From Desulfovibrio inopinatus DSM 10711 (GTDB lineage Bacteria > Desulfobacterota > Desulfovibrionia > Desulfovibrionales > Desulfovibrionaceae), in the NCBI RefSeq assembly GCF_000429305.1, contig NZ_KE386880.1, positions 37,215 through 101,214 of the forward strand: a stretch of DNA of 64,000 bases, given 5' to 3'. The notes beneath the pieces are model-generated. The model did no database searches, was not told the DNA's origin, and saw only the letters and a list, made by a program, of their open reading frames with translations. Shown here piece by piece: positions 53,150 to 62,542 of the stretch. Position 1 is the stretch's first letter. Each line of letters begins with the position of its first letter. The position numbers were made by a program, and so were the translations under genes.

Positions 53150-53767
53150 TTAATTGCTGCGTCGAGTCATTGCCATACCCAGGCCGGCCAAGACCATGAA
53201 TCCTCCTGCGGTCCGCAACATCGGCCGAGACAGTTTTTCGTTTTGCAGCATATCTCGTGCGCTTCCTGCGGCAATGGCCCAAAGGGACGTAATGATAAAC
53301 GTTATAAGAAGAAAAGTCGGAATAATTATAGAAAGTTGTAAACCCAAAGAATGCGAAGGATGAATAAATTGTGGTAAGAAGGCCGCAATAAAGACGAGGC
53401 TTTTGGGGTTGAGAACAGTAACAATCACTCCTTGCACGAATACATTCATTGTCTGAGGTGCAGCATTAACGTTGGGATGGGTGTCTGATGATCGCCATTG
53501 TTTGATGCCAAGGTAAACAAGATATCCTGCGCCTATCCAGCGAGCCCATGTAAAGATTTCTGTTGCAAAATGAACAATTGAGGCCATTCCAATTGCTGTA
53601 AGAGCAAGTTGAATCGCAATACCAGCCGTAGCGCCAAGAACAGTGATGATCGCAGTCTTCCAACCAAAAGCGATGCTATGTGATATCGTCAACAATACAC
53701 TTGGACCCGGCAAAGCAATCATAATCGTTGTTGCGACGACAAATGCGAAAAATATGTTCAATTCCAT
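53150..53767 (-). CDS. LysE/RhtB-family amino-acid exporter
   Basis: 205 aa from the ATG at 53767 (GAGG upstream). Six hydrophobic segments; the N-terminal ALPGPSVLLTISHSIAFGWKTAIITVLGATAG contains the LysE family motif, and VLNPKSLVFIAAFLPQFI is the conserved mid-membrane block. The family exports amino acids or derivatives such as homoserine and threonine lactones. An AraC-type regulator gene lies directly upstream on the same strand and may control it. Confidence 0.9.
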   Translation of the reverse strand: MELNIFFAFVVATTIMIALPGPSVLLTISHSIAFGWKTAIITVLGATAGIAIQLALTAIGMASIVHFATEIFTWARWIGAGYLVYLGIKQWRSSDTHPNVNAAPQTMNVFVQGVIVTVLNPKSLVFIAAFLPQFIHPSHSLGLQLSIIIPTFLLITFIITSLWAIAAGSARDMLQNEKLSRPMLRTAGGFMVLAGLGMAMTRRSN

Positions 53768-53937
53768 TTCTTTCAATGCCTCTTTTCAAGAGTGTCACGC
53801 TGTGAACGGGATAACGGGGAACGAACCGGCGCGGTTTCAACCATGAATAATACGAGAGAGGGATGGTATCAAAAGAAGTGGAAGCATATTTTGCACAAAA
53901 GCCGATTTTCTTGTTTCATCGGCTTGTCGAGGCGGAA

Positions 53938-54642
53938 CTATTGTTTCCGGCTGTTGCGAGGCGAGTGCCCGAAATAGAAGGAAAATCGACGACTGAATGA
54001 GGACACGTCGCTATATCCCACCATTTCAGCTATAATGCTCAATGGATAATCTGTGTGCGCGAGGAGCGCTCTTGCTTTTTCCATTCGCAACTGTTGAAGG
54101 AATTGACCGGGTGTTTTCCCTGTCTGTTCCTTAAAAAGTTTTTTGAACTGACTCAAACTGAGCGCAGAAATTGAAGCAAGCTCTGCGACGCTCGTTGACG
54201 AGGAGATATTTTTTTCAAAATGTTCGATGACTTTTGCAATACGAAAATCAATGTTTGGTAAAAATATCGCATGATGGAGGAGTTGTTCGAATAATTCCCC
54301 GATAGAATGCTCCAAGACCGGGTTGAGACGGTCTTCCAATTGTTTTTCAACAAAATGGCAGTACATTTGTAATGGCACAGGCACACTGACAATAAGAGAA
54401 GGTAAATTTTGTAGTGTCTTTGGAAGTTCCTCCAGATCCACAACGAGAAACCGGGATTGTTCATCCGGGATGCATTGGTGCAGGCAACCAGCCGGGAAGA
54501 CGATACACTGACCAGGGCCAATTCGACCGTCACCATTGTCGGTAAAATTGTCAGCACCTCCTTGGAGAGCGATGACCAATTGATGGTATGGATGCGTATG
54601 GCAAAAACTGGCAGAAGAGAACGTGCGAATGGATAGCTTCAT
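53938..54642 (-). CDS. AraC-family transcriptional regulator with cupin sensor domain
   Basis: 234 aa from the ATG at 54642 (GAGGAAC upstream); the longer frame to 54765 has no ribosome binding site. The N-terminal cupin-type domain contains CHTHPYHQLVIALQGGADN and CIVFPAGCLHQCIPD. Two helix-turn-helix motifs follow: SVAELASISALSLSQFKKLFKEQTGKTPGQFL and LSIIAEMVGYSDVSSFSRRFSFYFGHSP. It is the likely regulator of the LysE exporter 170 bases downstream on the same strand. Confidence 0.9.
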   Translation of the reverse strand: MKLSIRTFSSASFCHTHPYHQLVIALQGGADNFTDNGDGRIGPGQCIVFPAGCLHQCIPDEQSRFLVVDLEELPKTLQNLPSLIVSVPVPLQMYCHFVEKQLEDRLNPVLEHSIGELFEQLLHHAIFLPNIDFRIAKVIEHFEKNISSSTSVAELASISALSLSQFKKLFKEQTGKTPGQFLQQLRMEKARALLAHTDYPLSIIAEMVGYSDVSSFSRRFSFYFGHSPRNSRKQ

Positions 54643-54904
54643 GCCTTGTTCCTCTATTATATTGCATGCCATGAGTTTTCTATATGGAATTCGTGTATGT
54701 AAACAAGAGGGCAATCCATGGTGCTGTCCATTTTCATGATGGACTGTGGTTCGCTTGCGAGACACGGAATGTGCCGATGACCTTCTTGAAAGAGAGGGCT
54801 TTCGTTGTGTCTTGACGACATCCGGTCAATGCTTACAATGCGCGTATTGATGGCCCTGTGTATCAACCTTTGAACTCAATTCAGAGTGAGCAAAGAAGGA
54901 GCAG
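54643..54904. other. Intergenic region, no gene seen
   Basis: About 260 bases between the AraC gene and the divergent FKBP-methyltransferase gene. Promoters for both must lie here, but no clear pair was found. Confidence 0.4.
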
Positions 54905-56113
54905 TTGTCTCGGTTTACACACAATTCTCTTGCTGAAATAGAATTCGTCCTGCGCTGGCAGGACCATAATGACGAACATGAAGAATATTATTGTGCCCGG
55001 CGCGTCAATGCGTGGCGTGATATTTTTCCCCAAGCAGTGCGCGAAGGGCTGGAGGGGGCTGTTCAGGGTGATGTGCTCACGACGACACTATCGCCTCTGC
55101 AGACCGTGCCACCACATGATCCCAAGCGGCTTGCTGTTGTACCGACAAAATCCTTTCAGAAAAAGACCATCGCACATCGTCTGGTAACGCCTCGGATCGG
55201 GAGATTTTATCCCATGGGGATGCTGAGCAGTCTTTCCGATGTGTATCCCCAAACTGTGACTCCGTTTCGCCTGATTGCTATGGACGATAATACGATGACG
55301 GTGGATAGAAATCATCCCCTCGCTCCGTACGCTTTGTCTTTGGAAAGTCGCGTGGTACATGTTGAGGAAAAACAATCTGATACCGGCGGAGTCGTTCATC
55401 ACTGGTTGGAAGAAATATGCAATTGGGGTCCGGGAATGCAAGCGTCTTTGCCGGGAATCCCCACGCAATTTGTTGATGAGCAATTTTTTACGCGAAGTGA
55501 TGAAAATGCGGATAGCCAGTTTTATCGTGAACCGCGTATGATCGGGCATGTTGATGCACAGGCTTCAGCGAATCTCCTTCGTGCATATTCTACATATTTA
55601 CAACCAGGATTGCGCGTTCTTGACTTGATGGCGAGTATGGAATCGCACTTGCCTCAAGGCATGGATTTGGAGGTTGTCGGCTTGGGATTGAATGCATCGG
55701 AGATGCAACACAACTCAAGGCTTGGAAGATCATTCGTTCATGATCTTAATCAAGACCCTATGGTTCCCGAAGCACTGGGTATGTTCGATGTGTCCGTTTG
55801 CAGTCTGTCCATAGAGTACCTTACCAATCCGCTGAGTGTGCTGCGGTCATTGCATGAGCACCTCAACCCTGGAGGGTGGGCGCTTATTGGGTTCTCCAAT
55901 CGTTGGTTCCCGACCAAAGCCGTCGAAGGGTGGCTTGATTTACATGATTTCGAGCGCATGGGGTTCGTCCGTCAACTCTTGCATTTGGCAGGATTCAAAA
56001 CAGCCGGAAAAACCATGAGTTTTCGCAATTACTCAAGGACGTTTGGCGACCCACACTTTTTTGAAACTAAAGGAGTGAGTGATCCGGTTTTTGTCGTAGC
56101 AGCTCAAAAATAA
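54905..56113 (+). CDS. FKBP-like peptidyl-prolyl isomerase fused to a SAM methyltransferase
   Basis: 402 aa from a TTG at 54905 preceded by AAGGAG. Residues ~95-145 match the middle of SlyD-like FKBP isomerases (GRFYPMGML, FRLIAMDDNTMTVDRNHPLA), including the NHPLAG-type ending, although with changes. After a ~90-residue linker, a class I methyltransferase follows: LRVLDLMASMESHLP, VCSLSIEYLTNPLSVLRSLHEHLNPGGWALIGFSNRWFPTKAV. The SAM motif DLMAS is degenerate relative to DxGxG. Similar fusions occur in Desulfovibrio relatives; the target is unknown. Confidence 0.78.
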   Translation: MSRFTHNSLAEIEFVLRWQDHNDEHEEYYCARRVNAWRDIFPQAVREGLEGAVQGDVLTTTLSPLQTVPPHDPKRLAVVPTKSFQKKTIAHRLVTPRIGRFYPMGMLSSLSDVYPQTVTPFRLIAMDDNTMTVDRNHPLAPYALSLESRVVHVEEKQSDTGGVVHHWLEEICNWGPGMQASLPGIPTQFVDEQFFTRSDENADSQFYREPRMIGHVDAQASANLLRAYSTYLQPGLRVLDLMASMESHLPQGMDLEVVGLGLNASEMQHNSRLGRSFVHDLNQDPMVPEALGMFDVSVCSLSIEYLTNPLSVLRSLHEHLNPGGWALIGFSNRWFPTKAVEGWLDLHDFERMGFVRQLLHLAGFKTAGKTMSFRNYSRTFGDPHFFETKGVSDPVFVVAAQK

Positions 56114-56295
56114 GTAGTCGAGTGCCATGCAGATGTACCGCTTTGCCACTTCCCCTGACCGCACGTTGGTTCATTCATCACGTGGGGCCAGGGGCGGTGG
56201 AGACCATGCTTCCTCTTTCACCATTACCCATAGTGAAGGAGGCTGACTTTTATTGCTCGTATCCGCTTCACGATGCAGGAAATCACCGCGCTGCA

Positions 56296-58104
56296 TCAAA
56301 CCGTTTGGTGTGAGGTGTTCACCCGGTTACGACCTTGTCGTTTCGCTTCGTAAAGAGCCTCGTCAGCAAACGAAACGATTTGTTCGGGAGCAATGTCTTC
56401 ACATGGCAGCATTGAGGCCACACCGAAAGACAATGTGACGTGATCGGCAACCTTGGATTTCACATGTTCAAGGGCCATATCTGCTATTGTTTGTTCGATT
56501 CGTGTTGCAACCTTGACGGCGCCTTTGCTGTCAGTGTGTGGGAGAATAATTAAGAATTCTTCCCCACCATACCGTCCTGCCAAGTCATCGGGACGTTTAA
56601 GGCTCGTCGCAATGGCTTGAGCTACTTTTGTCAGGCTCTTGTCACCTTCCTGGTGGCCGTAATAGTCGTTGAAGAGCTTGAAATAATCAATGTCACACAT
56701 GATGACGGACAAGGTCTTCTTTTCCCGTTTCAGCACCTGCCATTCATGGTGAAGTCGTTCATCCAACAATCGTCTGTTTGCTAAGCCGGTAAGCCCATCC
56801 TGTTTCGCCATGCGTTCAAGTTCATTATTGGCTCGCATAAGCTCGGCGGTGCGCTCCGTAACAACGATTTCCAACCGTTCTTTTGCTTTTCGTTCCGTTT
56901 TGATCAGTTCCAATTGAAACGCCATATTTTGTTTTTGCAACAGCTTCACCCTATGGGCCAATGCAAGGGAAAAAATGGTCAATTCCGCCATTGAACCAGG
57001 CAGGTAGGAATATCGGGTGACAATGTTGTATGGGATAAGGTCCATGAGAAGCAAAGCAAGGAGGATTATTCCTAGAAAGTACATACTCATACTGAGCAGG
57101 TAGTAACTTGACAATTCAATGTGTTTTGCTTGGGCGTAGATTCCAACATATATAAAAAAAATATATGATGGAAAAGCGATAAATGTGAGGTATTGATAGT
57201 AGGTGATGTCGATAAAGCTCGTAATTCCGGAAATCAAGCTGATAGCGGCGATAATGAGCAAGGTGGTGTCAATTTTGGGAAGATTCGTTTTTGTCTGAAG
57301 AAGTTCACGGCTAAATAGCGAGAGGAATACCAATACAAAATTTGTAATTGCGTTAAGACGGTAGTGATATGATTCATGTATTCCTGTATAGAGATCAAAT
57401 CCACTGTACAGCATAACCCAAGCACCAAAGCACAATCCATGAAGTACGTAGTATGCATAGAGTTTTTCACGGAGGGAAAAAAACAGGAAGGTATTGTACA
57501 TGAGTAAAGCAAAGACTGTTCCAAAATAAAAGAAATAGCATGCAGTTACCAGTTGCTCACGTTTCAAAAAAGCACTTGGCTCTTCAACAAAGCAGCCAAT
57601 CGTCAGCATGCCGTAGTTTGAGTGCAATTTGATGTAGATGGTAATGGATTGGTGGGGTGCTATTCTAATGGTGAAGACGGGGTTTCGATTGTTAATCAAG
57701 CGTTCATTCAACGGTATAGCAAGTCCTGCCTGATCGTGATGCCAAGTATTTTTTGCACGGTAATAGAGGTCAACGTCATGAGCAAATGGTTCATCCAAGT
57801 GAATGACTCGAGCAATCTGTTTTTGGGAATTATTTGTTAAGGTGAAGCAAAACCAATAATTTGTATTTGTTGATTGAATATAGAATCGTGAAGATGTTAA
57901 CTCGCCATGAATGCTTCCAGAAGCGACATCATCAATGGATAATTTCATTGTTTCATCTTTGATGACATAGAGATCGAAAGGGCCAAGCGATGTGTTTTCT
58001 TTTGAAACATCATATGATGGAATACTCAATCCATGCGATATGCCAGTGGAAATGAATAATGCAATGAAAAAAAATGATATTACAAATGAAATTTTATGGC
58101 GCAT
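56296..58104 (-). CDS. Membrane diguanylate cyclase, 7TMR-DISM plus GGDEF
   Basis: 602 aa from the ATG at 58104; the frame extends a further 28 codons without purpose. A signal/anchor helix, then an extracytoplasmic 7TMR-DISM-extracellular-2-type domain (~30-180), seven membrane helices (~190-380), a coiled coil and a GGDEF domain. The active-site motif GGEEF is near residue 513, and the I-site RPDD lies five residues before it, so product inhibition by c-di-GMP is expected. It converts two GTP to c-di-GMP in answer to an external ligand, probably a carbohydrate. The coding sequence is AT-rich. Confidence 0.92.
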   Translation of the reverse strand: MRHKISFVISFFFIALFISTGISHGLSIPSYDVSKENTSLGPFDLYVIKDETMKLSIDDVASGSIHGELTSSRFYIQSTNTNYWFCFTLTNNSQKQIARVIHLDEPFAHDVDLYYRAKNTWHHDQAGLAIPLNERLINNRNPVFTIRIAPHQSITIYIKLHSNYGMLTIGCFVEEPSAFLKREQLVTACYFFYFGTVFALLMYNTFLFFSLREKLYAYYVLHGLCFGAWVMLYSGFDLYTGIHESYHYRLNAITNFVLVFLSLFSRELLQTKTNLPKIDTTLLIIAAISLISGITSFIDITYYQYLTFIAFPSYIFFIYVGIYAQAKHIELSSYYLLSMSMYFLGIILLALLLMDLIPYNIVTRYSYLPGSMAELTIFSLALAHRVKLLQKQNMAFQLELIKTERKAKERLEIVVTERTAELMRANNELERMAKQDGLTGLANRRLLDERLHHEWQVLKREKKTLSVIMCDIDYFKLFNDYYGHQEGDKSLTKVAQAIATSLKRPDDLAGRYGGEEFLIILPHTDSKGAVKVATRIEQTIADMALEHVKSKVADHVTLSFGVASMLPCEDIAPEQIVSFADEALYEAKRQGRNRVNTSHQTV

Positions 58105-58377
58105 GCTTGTTTCATTGATTGGTAGTTGTCGAAAGGATTTTGTATTGAAATAAATATCATGTATGCCTGTGGAAAGAGAGGGCGTCAAACACGTAGCCGT
58201 CTCGACGGATTTATCTGTTTCATCAGGGAGTAGAACAACAGAGTCAGCATATACGAAAGATGTCCAGGTGTTAAGGTGTTGTCACTGGTATTGTTAGCCT
58301 TTTGTATATTGCTTTTCATTATGTTGTTGTACGCATTTTACCATATCGAAAATTTATTGTGTACCTGAGATGTCGCT

Positions 58378-59133
58378 ATGTATATGACAATACATGCTGA
58401 TAATATTGATCAAGAACATATATGTTGTGCCTTTTCGGATAAGAAATGCGCTGAAGGCTATCAACGAAAAAAAGACTGGCTCAAGCATGAATTTGCCAAC
58501 GGCTATGTCTTCAAGCGGCTTGATAAACGGGCAAAGGTATTTATTGAATACGGACCGGCTGAACATGCGTGGGCTCCGATAACCGCTCCAGGGTATCTTT
58601 TTATAGGATGTTTTTGGGTTTCCGGAAAATATAAGAAGCAAGGGCATGGGAAAGCCTTGCTGAATGAAGCGATCAATGCAGCCAAGCATCTCAAGAAACA
58701 TGGTCTCGTGACCGTTGCTGGAATCAAAAAGTTCCACTTTATGAGTGATACAAGGTGGTTGTTGCGGCAAGGTTTCGAGGTGGTAGAAGCTTTGCCGAAT
58801 GGGTTTGGCCTTTTTACCCTCCGTTTGAAAACGAATGCATCCCCTGTCCACTTTAATGATTGTGCCCGAGTAGAACGACTTCAAAATACCCGCGGTTGTG
58901 TCGTATTTTATTCAAATCGTTGCCCATTTGTTGAGTATCATGTGAATACATCGCTTGTTTCATCATGCAAAAAAAGAGGGATTCCACTTGAGATTGTGAA
59001 GCTGAAAACACTGAAGGAAGCACAGTCTTCGCCGACACCGGCAACAATTTTCAGTCTGTATATAAACGGGAGATTCGTAACGACAGATGTGAGTGTTTGC
59101 ATGGACAATCGGTTTGATCGCATACTCGCATGA
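58378..59133 (+). CDS. GNAT acetyltransferase with YoaP-type thioredoxin-like C-terminal domain
   Basis: 251 aa. The N-terminal ~150 residues are a GNAT fold, with acetyl-CoA loop KYKKQGHGKALLNEAI and the late RQGFEVVEALPNGFGLF. The C-terminal part CVVFYSNRCPFVEYHV resembles the YoaP-like thioredoxin domain (the redox site keeps a single Cys-Pro), ending with SLYINGRFVTTDV. YoaP relatives are often annotated as acetyltransferases of unknown target. AT-rich. A second GNAT gene follows. Confidence 0.82.
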   Translation: MYMTIHADNIDQEHICCAFSDKKCAEGYQRKKDWLKHEFANGYVFKRLDKRAKVFIEYGPAEHAWAPITAPGYLFIGCFWVSGKYKKQGHGKALLNEAINAAKHLKKHGLVTVAGIKKFHFMSDTRWLLRQGFEVVEALPNGFGLFTLRLKTNASPVHFNDCARVERLQNTRGCVVFYSNRCPFVEYHVNTSLVSSCKKRGIPLEIVKLKTLKEAQSSPTPATIFSLYINGRFVTTDVSVCMDNRFDRILA

Positions 59134-59239
59134 TACTGTGTCATAACATTTTTCGATGTCTTGATGATGCTTATTCGCATCTTTTTGAATGCATTGGATG
59201 TGGGGAACATCGCATTTTGAAAGAATGAAGGAGAGACGT

Positions 59240-59686
59240 ATGCCAATCATGGCTGCGACAGCAGACGACTATCAGGAAATGATAGAGGTATGGGAAGCGT
59301 CGGTTCGAGCGACGCATGATTTTTTATCAGAAGAAGATATTCAATTTTTCAAGCCTCTGATTGCAAGTGATTTTTTCCCAGCTGTTGATCTGTATTGCAC
59401 ACGAGACGTTGCAGGCACAATGCAAGGCTTTCTTGGCGTGGCAGAGGGCAAAATAGAAATGTTGTTTCTTGCTCCGCGCTTCCAGGGAAAGGGATTGGGA
59501 CGAGCTCTGATTCGTTTTGCGATTGAGGTGCTTGACACCACTGCCGTAGATGTGAACGAACAGAATCCTTCCGCAGTTGGATTTTACAAGCACATGGGAT
59601 TTTTCGTTGTGTGCCGTTCACCTCTGGATGGGATGGGCAAGCCATTTCCGTTGCTGCACATGGAGCTTCGGCTTCGGGCAAAGTAG
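59240..59686 (+). CDS. GNAT-family N-acetyltransferase
   Basis: 148 aa from the ATG at 59240 with GGAGAG upstream. Acetyl-CoA motif A reads MLFLAPRFQGKGLGRALIRFAIE, preceded by GFLGVAEGKIE and followed by VDVNEQNPSAVGFYKHMGFFV (motif B). This resembles the YjaB-type small GNATs. The acceptor is unknown. It lies about 105 bases after the YoaP-type gene on the same strand. Confidence 0.88.
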   Translation: MPIMAATADDYQEMIEVWEASVRATHDFLSEEDIQFFKPLIASDFFPAVDLYCTRDVAGTMQGFLGVAEGKIEMLFLAPRFQGKGLGRALIRFAIEVLDTTAVDVNEQNPSAVGFYKHMGFFVVCRSPLDGMGKPFPLLHMELRLRAK

Positions 59687-59794
59687 GGTAGCATTCAGGA
59701 TCGTCACACTGAGAACGTCATTGTCATGACTCTATGTGTGGAGCTGAGAAAGATATGTCAAAACACTGTTCAGATCTCTTCCGTCGTTTACGGC

Positions 59795-60670
59795 TCATAT
59801 CCAGCGTGACTGCAATCGGTTCAAAGGTTGAGCGGTGTTACTCGCGTGTTCTTTTTCGTTCTGTCGATGGTACATATCAATAATATTCTGCGTTTCCTGC
59901 AAGCGTTTCGCTGAACCGTCTTTGTTTTGTGAATACGTCTCACCCTCATGCTGATGGGAGACTTCAATGGGAGCCGTGCTTGTTGTGTCGGAAGAGGTGG
60001 AGGGGAGGCGTTCCGACGAAATAGACATATTATCAGCCATGGCAAGAAGCGTCGACTGCGTTTCCAGGGACTGTCCTCGCAGCCCCATTGTTCCATATAT
60101 TCGGTTGGCGCGGTTCTGCTGAAGTGTGCTCGGATTGTCTGTGGAGGTTGTTTCCGCATGCTGTGGCATGGAAGAACGATCAGACTCGGCATTTTCTCTG
60201 TTATTATTTGATGTATCATCTGTATTATTGGGAAAGCGACGATTGTATTCAGCAACAATAGCGTATGGATTGTTGATGTATTGTTTTATGAAAGCAACAT
60301 AATCATTTTCTTGAGAATGAATTCCGGAACTCCCAAATATACTTCTGATCTTGTCAGCAAGTTGTGGGTTTTCTTCAATAAGTTTTTCAATAAGTTCTCT
60401 TTGAGAAAGAGACTCTTCTTGAGTCGTTGTATTCTTGGCAAAATATTGTTGAGTCTGTAATTCAGCTTCGAAATTAACTGGTGTATCTTCAGAAGCTGTC
60501 CCAGAGATCTCTTTAATGTTTGAAAGGACATCGGAGAGCATTTGTCCGTCATTGGATAATCGCACAGTGTCACTCGACGTTGCCGTCGACACTCCATTGC
60601 GATCGGGCGATCTTCGTGATGAATTGATGGCGTATTGTGTATACGCACTATCGAATATTGAGGAAATCAT
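59795..60670 (-). CDS. Unknown Ser/Thr/Asn-rich hydrophilic protein
   Basis: 291 aa from the ATG at 60670 (GGAG upstream). No family recognised. The N-terminal 45 residues (SIFDSAYTQYAINSSRRSPDR; SDTVRLSNDGQML) resemble the start of short flagellar or type-III export proteins, then a helical middle (EELIEKLIEENPQLADKIRSIFG) and a long low-complexity Ser/Thr/Asn/Gln region. No signal peptide or cysteine. A secreted or surface-associated role is possible, but nothing proves it. Confidence 0.6.
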   Translation of the reverse strand: MISSIFDSAYTQYAINSSRRSPDRNGVSTATSSDTVRLSNDGQMLSDVLSNIKEISGTASEDTPVNFEAELQTQQYFAKNTTTQEESLSQRELIEKLIEENPQLADKIRSIFGSSGIHSQENDYVAFIKQYINNPYAIVAEYNRRFPNNTDDTSNNNRENAESDRSSMPQHAETTSTDNPSTLQQNRANRIYGTMGLRGQSLETQSTLLAMADNMSISSERLPSTSSDTTSTAPIEVSHQHEGETYSQNKDGSAKRLQETQNIIDMYHRQNEKEHASNTAQPLNRLQSRWI

Positions 60671-60986
60671 GCCTGTCTCCAGTAGAAAATGTTCTTGCTG
60701 AATAAAAAGCAAAAAATATTCCATATGGAGCCACGCGAGCAGTGTGGACGTGATTTGTTCGTAGAGTGAGCCGCAAAGGCACTGATTGAGCGCCCTCTTC
60801 AGGGGGGGCTCAAAAAGAAAATGTTGCGTCTTTCGTTTTCACCACATGTATCAGAGGATTTCACATGGGATATCCTGGTATTTGTCAGGGAATTGACAGG
60901 TGGTGTAGATGAGCGTTGGTATAGTTTCGGGATACCCGGGAGGAGCTTGGGAGAGGGAGGGAAATCTTAAAGAAAATGTTCCTTAT
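60671..60986. other. Intergenic region, no gene seen
   Basis: About 315 bases between the Ser/Thr-rich protein gene and the upstream end of the glycosyltransferase gene. No frame or RNA is supported. It contains the promoter of the minus-strand unknown gene. Confidence 0.4.
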
Positions 60987-62228
60987 TCAAACTCGTTTTT
61001 GAGTGTGTCGGTGGGCATTGATCCACTCTTGATATAATGTCTGTAAAATACGATCGTTGTTGTCTTGAGACCAACGAAGAATATATTCCGCCTGTGCGTA
61101 CAACTGGTCAGGAGATGATAATGCGTTCATGATTCCTTCCAGTCGTCTTTCTGCTTGCGTTATCCATGCCTCGTTGTGCGTTATTTCTGCTAATGATTTG
61201 AGGCGTTGAAATCTTTTGATGTTTGGAAAAAAAACTGCACCATAAAATATGGTTTGAGCTGCCTCCTCAAGGCGGTGTTGTGCTTGAAGCATTGCAGCAA
61301 GTACATCATACCCGTTTTCCCACAATGGATAGCTTTCGAGGGCGGAGCGTATTTCGTCTTCTGTGGTGAGTGTATCCAGGGTCTTGAATAGCGTTTCGTT
61401 TTCTTCACGCATCACCATTTCCAACCAAGGTGTCAACGTGCAGATAAATCCGTCGTCATACACAATCCGATGGAAGTCTGGTTTAAAACACCCGACGCAC
61501 CGTGCGTTGAGGAGTTTCATGTTTTCACTATCAAAGCGGTTACGGCCAGGTGTCTTACTGGACCAATGATACACTTTACTCCTATTCTCCTGTACCAATC
61601 GTCCACCGGCTCTTCGCATTCTGCAACAGAGATCCATGTCTTCAAAACCGTTCGCATATTCAGGGAAGAAACCCTCCAGTTTTTTGAAAACTGTCGCTGG
61701 AACCATCAATGTCGCAGCACTCAAAGCCTGAAATTTTCGGTTTTTTTGTGTGACGACATGGTCTCCCGGAAAAAGAAAATATGGGTGACGCACACCGAGC
61801 GTTCCAGTGTAGCCGATCCCCATATGTTGAATGCGTCCATCATCCGGAAACAGACATAACGGGCTTGCAGCCATAACGGTGACATCATATCGAAAAAGAT
61901 CAAAGAGGGGACTAAACCAGTTTTTTGTGAGCAGTGTATCATTATTGAGAAAAAAAAGAATTTCTCCTGCCGCTTTGCTTGCACCGAGATTACATGCAGG
62001 ACCAAAATGTATATTTTCTTCAAGCCGAATGTAGGTGAATCGTTCGTCAAAAAGTTGCTTCCCAAGGTGCGGACATTCGGAAGGTGTTGAGTCCGATGAT
62101 CCGTTATCAACCACGAGCACTTCATAGAAAGAGCCAGGGGTGTTTGCTTTGAGGCTTTTGAGACAATCGGCTGTGAAGTGCCAAAGATTGAGAACAGGGA
62201 TGATGATTGAAAGATACGGCTTTTTCAT
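60987..62228 (-). CDS. Family 2 glycosyltransferase with C-terminal extension
   Basis: 413 aa from the ATG at 62228; the frame runs on upstream to 62327 without likeness or ribosome binding site. GT-A blocks are clear: YLSIIIPVLNLWHFTADCLKSL, VLVVDNGSSDST, FFLNNDTLL with the metal-binding NND, and FFPEYANGFEDMDLCCRMR. The first ~270 residues are the transferase, of the type that extends O-antigen or flagellin glycans; the last ~140 are helical, TPR-like by look, of unknown use. It stands alone. Confidence 0.87.
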   Translation of the reverse strand: MKKPYLSIIIPVLNLWHFTADCLKSLKANTPGSFYEVLVVDNGSSDSTPSECPHLGKQLFDERFTYIRLEENIHFGPACNLGASKAAGEILFFLNNDTLLTKNWFSPLFDLFRYDVTVMAASPLCLFPDDGRIQHMGIGYTGTLGVRHPYFLFPGDHVVTQKNRKFQALSAATLMVPATVFKKLEGFFPEYANGFEDMDLCCRMRRAGGRLVQENRSKVYHWSSKTPGRNRFDSENMKLLNARCVGCFKPDFHRIVYDDGFICTLTPWLEMVMREENETLFKTLDTLTTEDEIRSALESYPLWENGYDVLAAMLQAQHRLEEAAQTIFYGAVFFPNIKRFQRLKSLAEITHNEAWITQAERRLEGIMNALSSPDQLYAQAEYILRWSQDNNDRILQTLYQEWINAHRHTQKRV

Positions 62229-62542
62229 TCTGGGTGCGTGTCCGGGCTTTTTAACGTTACTCAAGATAAAGGCGTGGCATACATTCCGGCGCGAGATGCG
62301 TGTATCGCAGGCAAGCGAAAGAAACATGCTGACGTTTGTGGGATATCATGAGAGCACGAAAAATTGCCTGAGAAAATGTTATATTAAGCCCACCTCTCCG
62401 TTTGCGACGGAAATTGGGCGTGATACACAGAAAGGTCGAAACAGTCGGCCTTTGTCAGAAAGGACTCCGCTTTTCCCGACATGTCAAAGGACTTCTGAAT
62501 ACATTGTTACTAAAACATCATATGATTGCAATTGGGTGGGCG
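62229..62542. other. Intergenic region, nothing recognised
   Basis: About 310 bases between two minus-strand genes. Short frames exist but none is convincing. It should hold the promoter of the glycosyltransferase. Confidence 0.4.
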
